A stretch of DNA of 64,000 bases from the NCBI GenBank assembly GCA_965247355.1, contig OZ252011.1:3162001-3226000 (forward strand), written 5' to 3'. This DNA is from RHLJ01 sp965247355 (GTDB taxonomy: Bacteria; Bacteroidota; Rhodothermia; Balneolales; Balneolaceae). How positions within the stretch are numbered: the stretch's first letter is position 1; the number at the start of each line of letters is the position of its first letter. Of the stretch, positions 35,001 to 43,446 are shown piece after piece. Position numbers and translations under genes: made by a program. The notes beneath the pieces were generated by a model. The model had not been told where the DNA came from and did not search any database. It saw only the letters and a list, made by a program, of their open reading frames with translations.

Positions 35001-37608
35001 TATCGCGGATGATTCATTAGGCACAAATAAACAAGCTCTATCCGGAGCTAGCGATAGGCTGCTTTTTATTGATACCGCAGAAAGTTTTTTAGGTTTTTCA
35101 GTTACTCCCATCGACTTTCAGGAAACCGGTGAAGTCGTTTTTAGTCCTTTTGTATTTATTGAACAAATCTTTGACAGAGGTAACGGTTCACCTGAGAATC
35201 CCTTCCAAATTAGCAATGTATTGCAATTGCAAGATATACAGAAGGTTCCATATAGAAATTATATACTGGTAGATAATATTGATGCTTCTGAAACCAGTAC
35301 ATGGAATAGCGGAGAAGGATTTACACCGATAGAATTCTCCGGTACGTTAAACGGTAATGGATTTATCATTCGTTCTTTATATGTAAACCGCCCAACTTTG
35401 GATCGTCAAGGATTATTTGGAAACCTTAATGGGGGGACGGTCATAAATTTAGGGCTTGAAGACGTATACATTCATGGAAGAAACGTTATAGGTTCAATTG
35501 CCGGATATAATAATGGATATATAAGTGACAGCTATGCAACAGGTACCGTTATTGGAAGCGAAAAAGTGGGAGGCCTGGTAGGTCAAAATCCTGATTTTGG
35601 CTTTATTGTTAGAAGTTATACAACAGCAAACGTAAATGGGCAATTTTCTATTGGAGGATTTGCAGGTGAGAATGGTGGAACTATAAGGCATAGCTTTTCC
35701 AGAGGTGACGTTACGGGAGAAAGTAGTGTTGGAGGATTTGCAGGATTTGTTCAAGACGAAATATCATACAGTTACTCTACCGGATTAGTGACCGGAAACT
35801 CAAACACAGGGGGGTTTGCAGGTTTATTGTTCGGTGAGGAAATAAGCAATAGTTTTTGGGATGCTTCAACGAGTGGTACGACAATTGGTGTTGGGGTTTC
35901 AGTAGGCGTGTCATTTGGTTACCAGGCTGATTTGAACAGAGGGTATGCACACTGGGATTTTAGCACAGTCTGGGCCATTGATCCGAATGTAAATGATGGA
36001 TATCCCTTCCTTCAGGAGCAGAAAAGCAATACGCATGTAATTTCAGGGAATGAAGGCTGGCGCATGATGGCCAGTCCGGTTTCAGGGGCTTCTTTTTCCA
36101 CCCTGCTGGATGGATTATGGACGCAGGGTTTCACCGGAGCCTCTACTACTTCCGGCTCCCCTAATATTTATTTCTGGGATGAACCCACTCAAAGCTTTAT
36201 CGCTCCAACCTCAGCGGGACAAGTCCCCGCTCCCGGTCAGGGTTTTATCATGTACATGTTTGCTGATGATGATTACGATGGCAGCCCCGAAGGTTTTCCT
36301 AAATCCTTGAGTAATTCAGGGACCCAGCATTCTGGTCAACTAGCGCCCACGCTTTCGTTCACCAACACCGATTCCATGGAAGCGGACGGGTGGAATCTGG
36401 TGGGGAATCCCTACGGGACCACCATCAACTGGAACGCCCCGAATGGGTGGAGTAAAGACAATCTCGATCAAACAATTTACGTGTGGAGCGACTCAGCCAG
36501 TGGTGGAGCCGGTGCCTACAAATCCTGGAATGGAAGCACAGGAACACTCGGCTCAGGAAAGATCGCACCTTGGCAGGGATTCTGGGTAAAAGCGAATGCG
36601 GCAGACCCAAGTATTACAGTTACTGACTCGGTTCGAAACATTGGAGGTGTATTCCTTAAGAAAGCTCCTACCCCGGAACTGCGATTAACGATTAACGAAT
36701 CAACGAACCGCTTACGATCAACGGCCATCGTGATGTTCTCAAAGCAGGCTCACGTCAAAAAAGACCCCTTCGACGCCTACAAACTCGCCTCCCTGAATGG
36801 AGAATCACTCAGCCTTGGAACATCCATCAATAATGAACTGGTTATGGACATCCAGGCGCTGCCGCTTGAACTTCAAGAGACGGAACTGGATCTCGATATC
36901 CGTACGGGCGGATCACCAAGTGAGAGCTATACGCTGAGCTGGAATCCAATGGCTATCCCTGAAGGCTGGCAACTGACCCTGATCGATAGGGAAACGGGAG
37001 AAGAATATGCAGTGAATGAAGAGGGAAGACTAGAATTTGAGTTAAAAAGAAAATCAACATCCGCTCCAACGCAGAGCATTGGAGCGAGCGTAAAGACGAA
37101 AGAAGCGTCCCCTCTTGAGAGGGGATTGAGGGGTGTGTCCAGTAAAGCATCGCAAGAGCGTACTACCACAGAAGCCCGGCCCCAACGGGAAGCGTTGGCT
37201 ACTGAGAAGAGTCAGACTCAAAAACTATTGTTGCCAAACTCCCCAATACGAGTTCTTCAAAAAAGTAAAGCTGCTCCGGCTAGGTTCGTGCTTCGAATCA
37301 TTACGGGCTCACAGGTAAGCATCGAGCCCGGCAGCGAGCTTCCAGCGGAGTTTGGGCTGGATCAGAATTATCCTAATCCGTTTAATCCTTCTACCGTCAT
37401 AAACTACCAGTTACCTGTGGACAGCAAAGTCAGGCTGGAAGTTTTCGACATGCTGGGCAGAAAAGTCTCGACGTTGGTGGACGGCGAGATCCATGCGGGA
37501 TATCACGAAGTAAACTTCGATGCCAGGAACCTGGCTTCGGGCATGTACCTCTATCGCCTGCAAACCAACCGACAGATATTTACTCAGAAAATGATGCTGA
37601 TCAAGTAG
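32089..37608 (+). CDS. Giant T9SS-sorted surface protein with LamG and GLUG modules
   Basis: The protein has 1839 residues with an N-terminal signal (about 1-33, ...SLLIPEGHAQ). A LamG/concanavalin-like domain spans about 100-270 (DDYIETNGPVIPSSGDFTVSVW, NWHHYAIVKT, FRIGRQYGG). Three related modules follow at about 337-580, 687-940 and 1029-1310. Each opens with GDGSPNNPFQI-like sequence, has AAETRSWNSGSGFDPI and a DGNGYIIDSL segment, then GLUG-type repeats (GGLVG, SYSYSNA) and SFWD. From about 1315 there is GNEGWRMMASPV, and the C-terminal T9SS type A domain runs from about 1754 (FGLDQNYPNPFNPST...LASGMYLYRL...K). A linker at about 1655-1705 contains translated palindromic repeats. Likely role: surface adhesion or carbohydrate binding. 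Confidence 0.88.
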   Translation: MKIEQYSGSKWWVFTSLFFILNLSLLIPEGHAQVTPTAQTLSTTTPLLSCSETGSVTLSDSQGGILYTIQDGGTVWSGPTGGTGTALPLTINSHSSSRTLAGYANLTSVRFDGTDDYIETNGPVIPSSGDFTVSVWAREDVSVNDLKEMLSQGTAGNAFYMGYNGEFDNYRLGDTWAGTTFPYHNDSNWHHYAIVKTATNTYFYLDGVLRESLGSAIANPSGTNFRIGRQYGGFGEYWDGNISHVLVANTAFSQAEVQNAMNLEYTGNESNVVAYYKLDENTGTSASGTKAGSVTGTLYNGPAWERTTTKITNDVVISTDPEATAAYNWYQSTGDNLACYAYTYGKGTEADPMELENIEEVQLIDSYPRLHYQLTNNINAAETRSWNSGSGFDPIVNFSGSLDGNGYIIDSLYINRTERLGLFDRIDSVVTIQRLGLSNIEIIGELGLAGIVYFLENPGARLSNVFVTGTITGTSLMGGLVDNFRNGTIENSYASVTMIRRDSSFSDPVLQIGGLVARTLSGTVTNSFWDGTKQAYSPAGFSRTSDELKIPTTFANAGWDLENIWKVRSNMNEGYPSFHPEGVFVNSAPTVGSATILGDTLALSTLQLSYTFSDADYDIDLSTFQWFRSDDVSGTNKQAIPGATAQTYVTVADDFGKYINVEVTAKDQYSTGNTITTALLGPFDIPFSGGDGSPNNPFQIRTAHELQNMERKLDAHYILSSNVDASETQTWNGGQGFDPIGTLDDPFVGTLISPGNIIDSLFINRAEDYVGLFGVMGNVVNVKIEQVGLTNVDITGRNVVGGLAGSTSEIITNTFVTGSVTATADTVGGLVGIHNSGETISYSYSNALVSGSGSTGGLIGVNNGTVTGSFWDTETSGQGTSAGGTGKTTNEMKQTSTFNTAGWDYSTLWFQRATRNDGYPLFINQGADPGTAPSVSNVQIQGAVKVGEEVSVNYLFTDAEGDADLSTFQWYIADDSLGTNKQALSGASDRLLFIDTAESFLGFSVTPIDFQETGEVVFSPFVFIEQIFDRGNGSPENPFQISNVLQLQDIQKVPYRNYILVDNIDASETSTWNSGEGFTPIEFSGTLNGNGFIIRSLYVNRPTLDRQGLFGNLNGGTVINLGLEDVYIHGRNVIGSIAGYNNGYISDSYATGTVIGSEKVGGLVGQNPDFGFIVRSYTTANVNGQFSIGGFAGENGGTIRHSFSRGDVTGESSVGGFAGFVQDEISYSYSTGLVTGNSNTGGFAGLLFGEEISNSFWDASTSGTTIGVGVSVGVSFGYQADLNRGYAHWDFSTVWAIDPNVNDGYPFLQEQKSNTHVISGNEGWRMMASPVSGASFSTLLDGLWTQGFTGASTTSGSPNIYFWDEPTQSFIAPTSAGQVPAPGQGFIMYMFADDDYDGSPEGFPKSLSNSGTQHSGQLAPTLSFTNTDSMEADGWNLVGNPYGTTINWNAPNGWSKDNLDQTIYVWSDSASGGAGAYKSWNGSTGTLGSGKIAPWQGFWVKANAADPSITVTDSVRNIGGVFLKKAPTPELRLTINESTNRLRSTAIVMFSKQAHVKKDPFDAYKLASLNGESLSLGTSINNELVMDIQALPLELQETELDLDIRTGGSPSESYTLSWNPMAIPEGWQLTLIDRETGEEYAVNEEGRLEFELKRKSTSAPTQSIGASVKTKEASPLERGLRGVSSKASQERTTTEARPQREALATEKSQTQKLLLPNSPIRVLQKSKAAPARFVLRIITGSQVSIEPGSELPAEFGLDQNYPNPFNPSTVINYQLPVDSKVRLEVFDMLGRKVSTLVDGEIHAGYHEVNFDARNLASGMYLYRLQTNRQIFTQKMMLIK
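37062..37198. repeat. Palindromic repeat units translated in the giant-protein linker
   Basis: CGCTCCAA (37062-37069) pairs with TTGGAGCG (37079-37086). CCCCTCTTGAGAGGGG (37109-37124) with GATTGAGGGGTG encodes SPLERGLRG. CCAACG (37182-37187) pairs with CGTTGG (37193-37198). These three hairpins lie in a Ser/Lys/Thr-rich linker just before the C-terminal sorting region. The second is the same family as the unit in dnaX at 28881. Confidence 0.6.
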
Positions 37609-37684
37609 GAGTAACAGCTTTTAACTCTTCGTTCTTGAACACGGATCAGGACTATAGTATCCTTCAGAAAAAGAAACGGCTCTG

Positions 37685-37954
37685 ATGGTTACTAAACACA
37701 TTTTGATAAGCGGACGGGTTCAGGGAGTAGGGTTCAGATACTTCACAAAAAAGAACGCCGTGAGTAAAGAGATAAAAGGATGGGTTCGAAATTTAAAGGA
37801 CGGTAGAGTTGAGGCAGTATTTCATGGAAACAGAGAAAACGTTCACGAGATGATTGAAAGAATATCAGAGGGACCATTACATAGTAAAGTGATCAATGTG
37901 GAGATTGAAGATTTGGATGGAGTAGAGTTCGAGAATTTTGAAGTGCAGTACTAA
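37685..37954 (+). CDS. acyP: Acylphosphatase
   Basis: The protein has 89 residues, the family size. Visible: HILISGRVQGVGFRYFTKKNA, with the catalytic Arg in VGFRYF, and GWVRNLKDGRVEAVFHG, with the catalytic Asn in VRNLKDG. It hydrolyses carboxyl-phosphate bonds. It is a lone small gene following the giant surface protein and converging with the LytTR gene. Confidence 0.95.
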   Translation: MVTKHILISGRVQGVGFRYFTKKNAVSKEIKGWVRNLKDGRVEAVFHGNRENVHEMIERISEGPLHSKVINVEIEDLDGVEFENFEVQY

Positions 37955-37975
37955 CGTGTAGCTAGAGGAAATCAA

Positions 37976-38698
37976 TTACAAAACTTCAGAGCGTTCGCCG
38001 AGTAGTTTTAGAGCTTCTCTCTTATAAGTCCGGCCAATTGGTATAGTCATATCACGAAGCTCAATTTCGTTATTGCTCCAGCTTTCAATCTTCTTTAGAT
38101 TGATGATGAATGAACGATGTACCCTCAAAAACTGATCGCCGGGAAGATGTTCTTCCATATACGTTATAGTCTGATAAGTACGTACTTCCTTGTTTTCTGT
38201 ATTGATGAGGATGTAATCCCGTTTGCTTTCAATAAACAGGATTTCTTCCAGGCAAACTTTCACATTCTTTTTGTCGGATGGCACAAATACATAATGATAT
38301 TCTTCATTCGAATCGGTATAAACAGGAGTTCTTTTCTGAGGAGATACCGAATCAAATACTTTATTCACCGCCTTCAAAAAACGTTCGAAAGAAATGGGCT
38401 TTAGCAGATAATCAATTACATCAAGTTCAAATCCATCAAGAGCATACTCCCGATAAGCAGTGGTAAAAATTACTTTAGGAGGATTTTTGAGTGTACGGAG
38501 AAACTCAATCCCGGTCAGTTTAGGCATCTGGATATCAAGAAAAAGAACATCAACCGTATTATCTCTAAGTTCCTGAAACGCTTTTATGGCATTTTGAAAA
38601 GTTGCCTTTACTTCCAGTCCGTCAATCTTAGATATATGAGATTCGATCACTTCGATAGCGAGCGGCTCGTCGTCTATGATATAACAGCTCAGACTCAT
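37976..38698 (-). CDS. LytTR-family response regulator
   Basis: The protein has 240 residues. It has a receiver domain (about 1-120) with DDEP at 9-12, phosphoacceptor Asp55 in VLFLDIQMPKLTG, Thr in VIFTTAYREYALDGFELDVIDYLLKPI and Lys in LLKP. A LytTR DNA-binding domain follows (about 140-235: VCLEEILFIESKRDYILINTENKEVRTYQTITYMEEHLPGDQFLRVHRSFIINLKKI). It overlaps the sensor kinase gene upstream by four bases (ATGA-type), so it is the partner of that kinase. Targets are unknown. Confidence 0.95.
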   Translation of the reverse strand: MSLSCYIIDDEPLAIEVIESHISKIDGLEVKATFQNAIKAFQELRDNTVDVLFLDIQMPKLTGIEFLRTLKNPPKVIFTTAYREYALDGFELDVIDYLLKPISFERFLKAVNKVFDSVSPQKRTPVYTDSNEEYHYVFVPSDKKNVKVCLEEILFIESKRDYILINTENKEVRTYQTITYMEEHLPGDQFLRVHRSFIINLKKIESWSNNEIELRDMTIPIGRTYKREALKLLGERSEVL

Positions 38699-39774
38699 TC
38701 TTTATCGTGGTTTATCAGTTGATCGAGTTCAATTTCCAGAGAAACCGAATAGCTTTTGCCATCATCTTCAATACTTAGGTTGTAATGATCTTCATATAAC
38801 AACTCCAGTCGACGGTTTACATTCTTCAATCCAATCCCTTGTTGATATTCAAACTCCTTCTGATCATCTCCTTTACCGTTGCTGTTTTTTACGGAAAGAG
38901 AAAGGTTTTGATCCTGCACCACAACATTAATATCCACCCAAACCGCATCAAGTGTATCACTGGTGCCATGTTTAAAGGCATTCTCAACAAAAGGAAGCAG
39001 CAACATGGGAGGAATTTGCCCTTGTGATACATCTCCATAAGTTTCATAAGAAACAGTGAGTCGGTCATCATATCGGATTTTTTCCAAAGCGATTAAATTT
39101 TCAATCAGTTTTAATTCTTTATTGAGTGAAACGGTTTTGGAATTGCATTCATACAGCATGAAGCTAAGCAGCTCCGAAAGCTTAAGCACAACTTCAGGGG
39201 ATGATTCTGATTTCTTTAAGGTAAGTGCATACAAGTTATTAAGCGTATTGAACAGGAAATGAGGATGAACCTGACCCTTTAAAAAATTGAGTTCTGCCCG
39301 TAGCTTTTCTTGTCGGAGTTCCTGAGAACGGCTTTCTTCGCTGTAAAAATATTTGGTGATTTTGATAAACGAAGCCAGTGCTACCACAGGATATATACCC
39401 AGAATATTTTTCAGACTTTTTGCCACACTCAATGCGCCACCCGACATCCATTCATAACTGTAAATGGGATAAAAAACGTAGTAATCAAGAAAGCGCTGAG
39501 TAAAAGCAGCTACAAGTATTGCCAGTATTGTTAACAAAGTTGCAGTTACATACTTCTTTTGGAGGAAATACCGAGGTATGATAAAGTAAAGGGTGAAATA
39601 AGTGGCGATCATTTTTAGAGGTAAATAGGCCATTACCCAGAAAAACTCAGCACCATACTTACCCTCAAAATAACCATAAATACTTGTATAGAGTGTTATA
39701 TAACATATCCAGAATATGATATGCCATAGGACACGTTTTGGAGTAGACTGATATTTCTCAAAAAAGGAAAGCAT
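38695..39774 (-). CDS. LytS-type membrane sensor histidine kinase
   Basis: The protein has 359 residues. Four predicted membrane segments lie in about 12-135. A short coiled region (EESRSQELRQEKLRAELNFLKGQ) leads to the HisK box VHPHFLFNTLNNLYAL, with the phosphoacceptor His in PHFLFN. A degenerate ATPase domain follows: PPMLLLPFVENAFKHG (N box) and QQGIGLKNVNRRLELLY (G box). It is the kinase partner of the LytTR regulator downstream (four-base overlap). The gene before it (NTF2-like) ends exactly where this one begins, so the three form one operon. The signal is unknown. Confidence 0.93.
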   Translation of the reverse strand: MLSFFEKYQSTPKRVLWHIIFWICYITLYTSIYGYFEGKYGAEFFWVMAYLPLKMIATYFTLYFIIPRYFLQKKYVTATLLTILAILVAAFTQRFLDYYVFYPIYSYEWMSGGALSVAKSLKNILGIYPVVALASFIKITKYFYSEESRSQELRQEKLRAELNFLKGQVHPHFLFNTLNNLYALTLKKSESSPEVVLKLSELLSFMLYECNSKTVSLNKELKLIENLIALEKIRYDDRLTVSYETYGDVSQGQIPPMLLLPFVENAFKHGTSDTLDAVWVDINVVVQDQNLSLSVKNSNGKGDDQKEFEYQQGIGLKNVNRRLELLYEDHYNLSIEDDGKSYSVSLEIELDQLINHDKE

Positions 39775-40215
39775 TTATCGCTCGAGCGGGCCCTCCCAGA
39801 TAACCTGACCAATCATCCATTTGTCCCCTTCTTTGGAGAGCAGCAGATAATCAACGCCCCACCATGCAGTTATTTTTACGGCGGCAATATGGTTCATCAT
39901 GTCCAGAATCTCGACTTCTTTAGGAGCATCATCACCCTGCTGATTGCCTTGTTCAAGTACACGACGAGCATAATCTTTAGCTGCATCATAGCTCATGTAG
40001 ATCTCGTCCCCATACTCGCCGGTATTCCGATCTTTCCAGTATCCATATTTTAACAAGTCAGGCTTAAGGCTTTCTTTCAGCTTAAGGGTGTCCCCTTCAT
40101 AAAACCCTTCTGTATAGTTTAAAGCAGCTCGTTCTACAAGACTTTCATCATTGCTCTGAGCATTAGCCGAGCTTAAAAAAAGTACGGCGCATAAAAATGT
40201 AAATATCGTTTTCAT
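39775..40215 (-). CDS. Exported NTF2-like (lumazine-binding-like) protein
   Basis: The protein has 146 residues with a signal peptide (MKTIFTFLCAVLFLSSANAQ). The mature part fits the NTF2-like/lumazine-binding-2 fold: ALNYTEGFYEGDTLKLKESLKPDLLKYGY, then VEILDMMNHIAAVKITAWWGVDYLLLSKEGDKWMIGQVIWEGP, with the closing KWxIxxVxWE strand. Catalysis is not evident; such proteins may bind small ligands. It directly precedes a LytS/LytTR pair without spacer, so it could be the periplasmic input for that kinase, which is only an inference. Confidence 0.8.
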   Translation of the reverse strand: MKTIFTFLCAVLFLSSANAQSNDESLVERAALNYTEGFYEGDTLKLKESLKPDLLKYGYWKDRNTGEYGDEIYMSYDAAKDYARRVLEQGNQQGDDAPKEVEILDMMNHIAAVKITAWWGVDYLLLSKEGDKWMIGQVIWEGPLER

Positions 40216-40476
40216 AAGTGGTTTTTTTGATTTGTCCCCGAATCAGATAACCAACAAGTATGTAAAATAATCATCTTGCAGAAAGAATGTGGGGGTTAGA
40301 GGTTGCAATCTGCATACTACTGGTTAAACACGGCAAAGGTTACTTAAAAATTTACAAATGCTACAACTAGGACTGTAAATGCTTTTCGGAGATAAATTCA
40401 CGGTGTATGTCGATGCCCTCAAATATTTAAAAAGAAAGTTTATATCTGTGGGCGTCAGTAAAATTAACCAGACTCC

Positions 40477-42684
40477 ATGAAGAAACTATTATCCTTTTTA
40501 ACTCTTTCACTCTTAGCCGGAGCTTTAACAGCTCAGGAACAATCAATTATCGAAGAGTTTGTTCTGGAATCAAGAAAGTCTGATCTAAGAATATCCATCG
40601 ACGGAATGCTGGATGAAGAGGCATGGACAACCGCCGTTCTTACTTCCGACTTTCTGAACAAATGGCCAAAAGATACCGGCTTTGCCGAGGCTCAGACTCA
40701 GGCTTGGGTGACTTACGATGATGAGTTTATCTATATAGGAGCAATTAATTATCAGAAAAAAGAAGATTTGGTTATCAAATCACTGAAAAGAGATAACAGC
40801 TCATATCACTGGGATAGTGATGGATTTACCGTGGTGCTTGATCCCTACAATCAAAAAACGAACGGGTTTATTTTTGGGGTAAATGCTGCCGGCGCAAGAG
40901 TTGATGGTGTGGTGAGCATTGAAAATTCCAGAACCCGGCCCGATTTCAACTGGGATAATGCCTGGAACAGCTCTGTGAAAGTATATGATGACTATTGGGT
41001 GGCAGAACTTGCCATACCGTTCAAGTCTATTAATTATGATCCGGAAAGTGATGAGTGGGGAATTAATTTTGTACGGAATGATATGAAGCGTAATGAGTTC
41101 TCAACCTGGAGTCATGTTCCTCAGGGTTTTCCCGGAATTGATTTAGGTTATTTGGGGACATTAAAAATGGAAGCCCCGCCGGAAAAAAGAAAGCAGCGAA
41201 TAGCCCTTCAACCGTATGTATTGGCTTCTGCCGACCGTGATTTTGAAGAAAGCTCAAGATATGGAGGAGATTTGGATATTGGGCTGGACGCGAAAATTCC
41301 TATCGGTTCAAAACTCAAAATGGACCTTACACTGAATCCTGATTTCTCTACCGTGGATGTTGATCAACAGGTAACCAACCTCTCCAGATTTAGTATCTTT
41401 TTCCCTGAAAAAAGAGCTTTTTTTCTGGAGAACAGCGATTTATTTTCCAGTTTTGGAACCTGGGGAGTGAAGCCGTTTTTCTCTCGTCAGATTGGGATCA
41501 GTGATGGTGAGTTAGTACCGATTTTATTCGGCGCAAGAATGACCGGTAATGTTACGGAAGATTTGAGAGTAGGAGCACTCAATGTGCAAACAAGTAGTAT
41601 CGATGGTTTAGGGGCAAATAATTATACGGTTGGAGCTGTACAGCAAAGCGTATTTGGGAGAAGCAGTATTAAGGCCTTGGTAACGAATCGCTCCTCTTTT
41701 GATGGTACTAACAACAGCACTGAAGATTTTAACCGAACACTTGGGGCTGAGTTTCACTATTCCTCTGAAAATGGACGTCTTACCGGAAATGCCAGGTACC
41801 ATTGGTCACAAACCGAGGAAAGGCTGGATGATGCATCGTTTATAGGGGCTACTCTTCAGTATAATAGCGGAAACTTCTTTTCGGGGATTACTGCCGATCG
41901 TGTGGGTGATAATTTTATAAATGACCTTGGATTTTCCAGACGTTCATTTCAATATGATGCAGAAAGAGACAGCCTGATTCGGGTCGGTTTTAACTATTTG
42001 AACCCATGGATCGGATATACCTTTCGGCCGGAATCAGACTGGATAAATAGCCATGAAATCAGTGCGTGGACCGTTATGAGTTGGGAAACTGATGGTCAGG
42101 TGATAGATCGGTTTTCAAGTTTGAATTACTTTCTAAATACCTTAAATCATGGGTCACTAAGTCTTTCATTCGAAAACTCAAATGTGCGACTTCTCTTTCC
42201 TACTGATTTAATTGGTGGGGATGAATTTCTTCCTGCAAAAACCTACATCTATAATACAACTTCATTTAGCTACAACACGGATCAACGGGGGATAGTAAGC
42301 GGCGGCTTGCAAACATCTTACGGTGGATTTTATGATGGGACACGTCTCGAGTTTGGCGGAAATGTGAACATGAGAACCCAACCGTGGGGGAATTTTGGAG
42401 TGCGGTACATAGGAAACCGGGTAGAACTACCGGGTAATTACGGCGAAGCAACACTTCATTTGATTGGTCCTCAAACTGAAATCAGTTTTTCAAACAGTCT
42501 TAACTGGACCACCTTCCTGCAATACAATACCCAATCCGATAATTTTAACATCAACAGCAGATTACAGTGGAGATTTGCTCCGATGAGCGACATCTATTTG
42601 GTATATAATGATAATTACGGAACTGAAAACTTCGGGGTAAAAAACCGGGGAATGGTGTTCAAAATGAACTACTGGTTTAACTGA
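40477..42684 (+). CDS. DUF5916 domain protein with a CBM9-like N-terminal domain
   Basis: The protein has 735 residues with a signal peptide (MKKLLSFLTLSLLAGALTAQ). A CBM9-like fold covers about 35-235: ISIDGMLDEEAWTTAV, AWVTYDDEFIYIGAINY, FTVVLDPYNQKTNGFIFGVNAAGARVDG, WVAELAIPFKSINY and WGINFVRNDMKRNEFSTWSHVP. The rest is DUF5916, predicted as an outer-membrane barrel (repeated aromatic strands; FSIFFPEKRAFFLENSDLF motif) ending in ...GMVFKMNYWFN. Function is unknown; carbohydrate or peptide interaction at the cell surface is often proposed. It stands alone on the plus strand. Confidence 0.85.
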   Translation: MKKLLSFLTLSLLAGALTAQEQSIIEEFVLESRKSDLRISIDGMLDEEAWTTAVLTSDFLNKWPKDTGFAEAQTQAWVTYDDEFIYIGAINYQKKEDLVIKSLKRDNSSYHWDSDGFTVVLDPYNQKTNGFIFGVNAAGARVDGVVSIENSRTRPDFNWDNAWNSSVKVYDDYWVAELAIPFKSINYDPESDEWGINFVRNDMKRNEFSTWSHVPQGFPGIDLGYLGTLKMEAPPEKRKQRIALQPYVLASADRDFEESSRYGGDLDIGLDAKIPIGSKLKMDLTLNPDFSTVDVDQQVTNLSRFSIFFPEKRAFFLENSDLFSSFGTWGVKPFFSRQIGISDGELVPILFGARMTGNVTEDLRVGALNVQTSSIDGLGANNYTVGAVQQSVFGRSSIKALVTNRSSFDGTNNSTEDFNRTLGAEFHYSSENGRLTGNARYHWSQTEERLDDASFIGATLQYNSGNFFSGITADRVGDNFINDLGFSRRSFQYDAERDSLIRVGFNYLNPWIGYTFRPESDWINSHEISAWTVMSWETDGQVIDRFSSLNYFLNTLNHGSLSLSFENSNVRLLFPTDLIGGDEFLPAKTYIYNTTSFSYNTDQRGIVSGGLQTSYGGFYDGTRLEFGGNVNMRTQPWGNFGVRYIGNRVELPGNYGEATLHLIGPQTEISFSNSLNWTTFLQYNTQSDNFNINSRLQWRFAPMSDIYLVYNDNYGTENFGVKNRGMVFKMNYWFN

Positions 42685-42794
42685 TATGAAAGAGAGTTTA
42701 CCGATAGAGATCTTAACGGAATTAATTTATAATCTGATTTCTTTGATTTTGACTGTGCCTTTTTAATTGTTACAACTATTAAGGGGGTCAGATA

Positions 42795-42802
42795 TAAGTT
42801 TG
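42795..42802 (+). promoter_or_regulatory. Possible Bacteroidota-type -7 element upstream of the DoxX gene
   Basis: TAAGTTTG matches the TAnnTTTG -7 consensus known in Bacteroidota exactly and lies 69 bases before the DoxX ATG. A TTG at 42767-42769 could be the -33 element, but its spacing (25 bases) is longer than usual, so this is tentative. Confidence 0.3.
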
Positions 42803-42870
42803 GTAAAATATTTTTAAAGAGTTAGTAGTTAGCCAAATTGTTTGTTTTTTTCTTTCAAAAAGAAGTGGCA

Positions 42871-43302
42871 ATGGCAAAATTCGATACTAATCTCTCTTTT
42901 CTTACCAAACATAAAGATCTTGGCTTATTGATTCTCCGCGTAGGAGTAGGCCTGTCTTTTTTATTCCTACATGGTTGGGGCAAAATTACAGGAGGTCCCG
43001 ATCGCTGGATTGGACTTGGTAAAAACATGCCCGGCTTTGGAATCGATGCCATTTATATGTTCTGGGGATTTCTGGCTTCACTTGCAGAAACACTAGGCGC
43101 ATTTTTATTTGCTTTGGGATATAAATACCGACTCATGGCGGCACTACTTTTCATCACCATGCTGGTTGCAACCATTACCCATCTGGAACGAGGTGATGGA
43201 TTCAGAGGTGCAGCTCATGCTATGAAAATGATGTTCACGTTCTTTGGTTTGATGATGCTCACCCCGGGTAAGTACAGCCTGGATTCAATGCTGAAGAAAT
43301 AA
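42871..43302 (+). CDS. DoxX family membrane protein
   Basis: The protein has 143 residues from the ATG at 42871; a TTG 33 bases upstream would add an unlikely MFVFFFQKEVA lead. Four membrane segments are visible. Motifs: LGLLILRVGVGLSFLFLHGWGKI, MFWGFLASLAETLGAFLFALGY, LLFITMLVATITHL and a final FTFFGLMMLTPG. These fit DoxX-like proteins, which are small membrane proteins linked to redox or thiosulfate metabolism in some hosts. The precise role is unknown. It is followed by an inverted repeat that may end transcription. Confidence 0.87.
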   Translation: MAKFDTNLSFLTKHKDLGLLILRVGVGLSFLFLHGWGKITGGPDRWIGLGKNMPGFGIDAIYMFWGFLASLAETLGAFLFALGYKYRLMAALLFITMLVATITHLERGDGFRGAAHAMKMMFTFFGLMMLTPGKYSLDSMLKK

Positions 43303-43326
43303 CCTGATCGGGGTAGTCCTTTTTTT

Positions 43327-43420
43327 GTCACCCTGAGCGCCACGCTAGTAAATATTTCAATATTTGAACCCTTCGCTAATGGTTTTTTCCTGTAATTCAG
43401 TACGGGGAGCTCAGGGTGAC
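43327..43420. repeat. Long inverted dispersed repeat (GTCACCCTGAGC...GCTCAGGGTGAC)
   Basis: Perfect 12-bp arms at 43327-43338 and 43409-43420 enclose about 70 bases. The GTCAxCCTGA start resembles the units at 7898 and 8996. It fills the spacer between the convergent DoxX and MBL-fold genes. Confidence 0.6.
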
Positions 43421-43446
43421 AGCTGGCGATAGAGTTTTAGAGAGGA

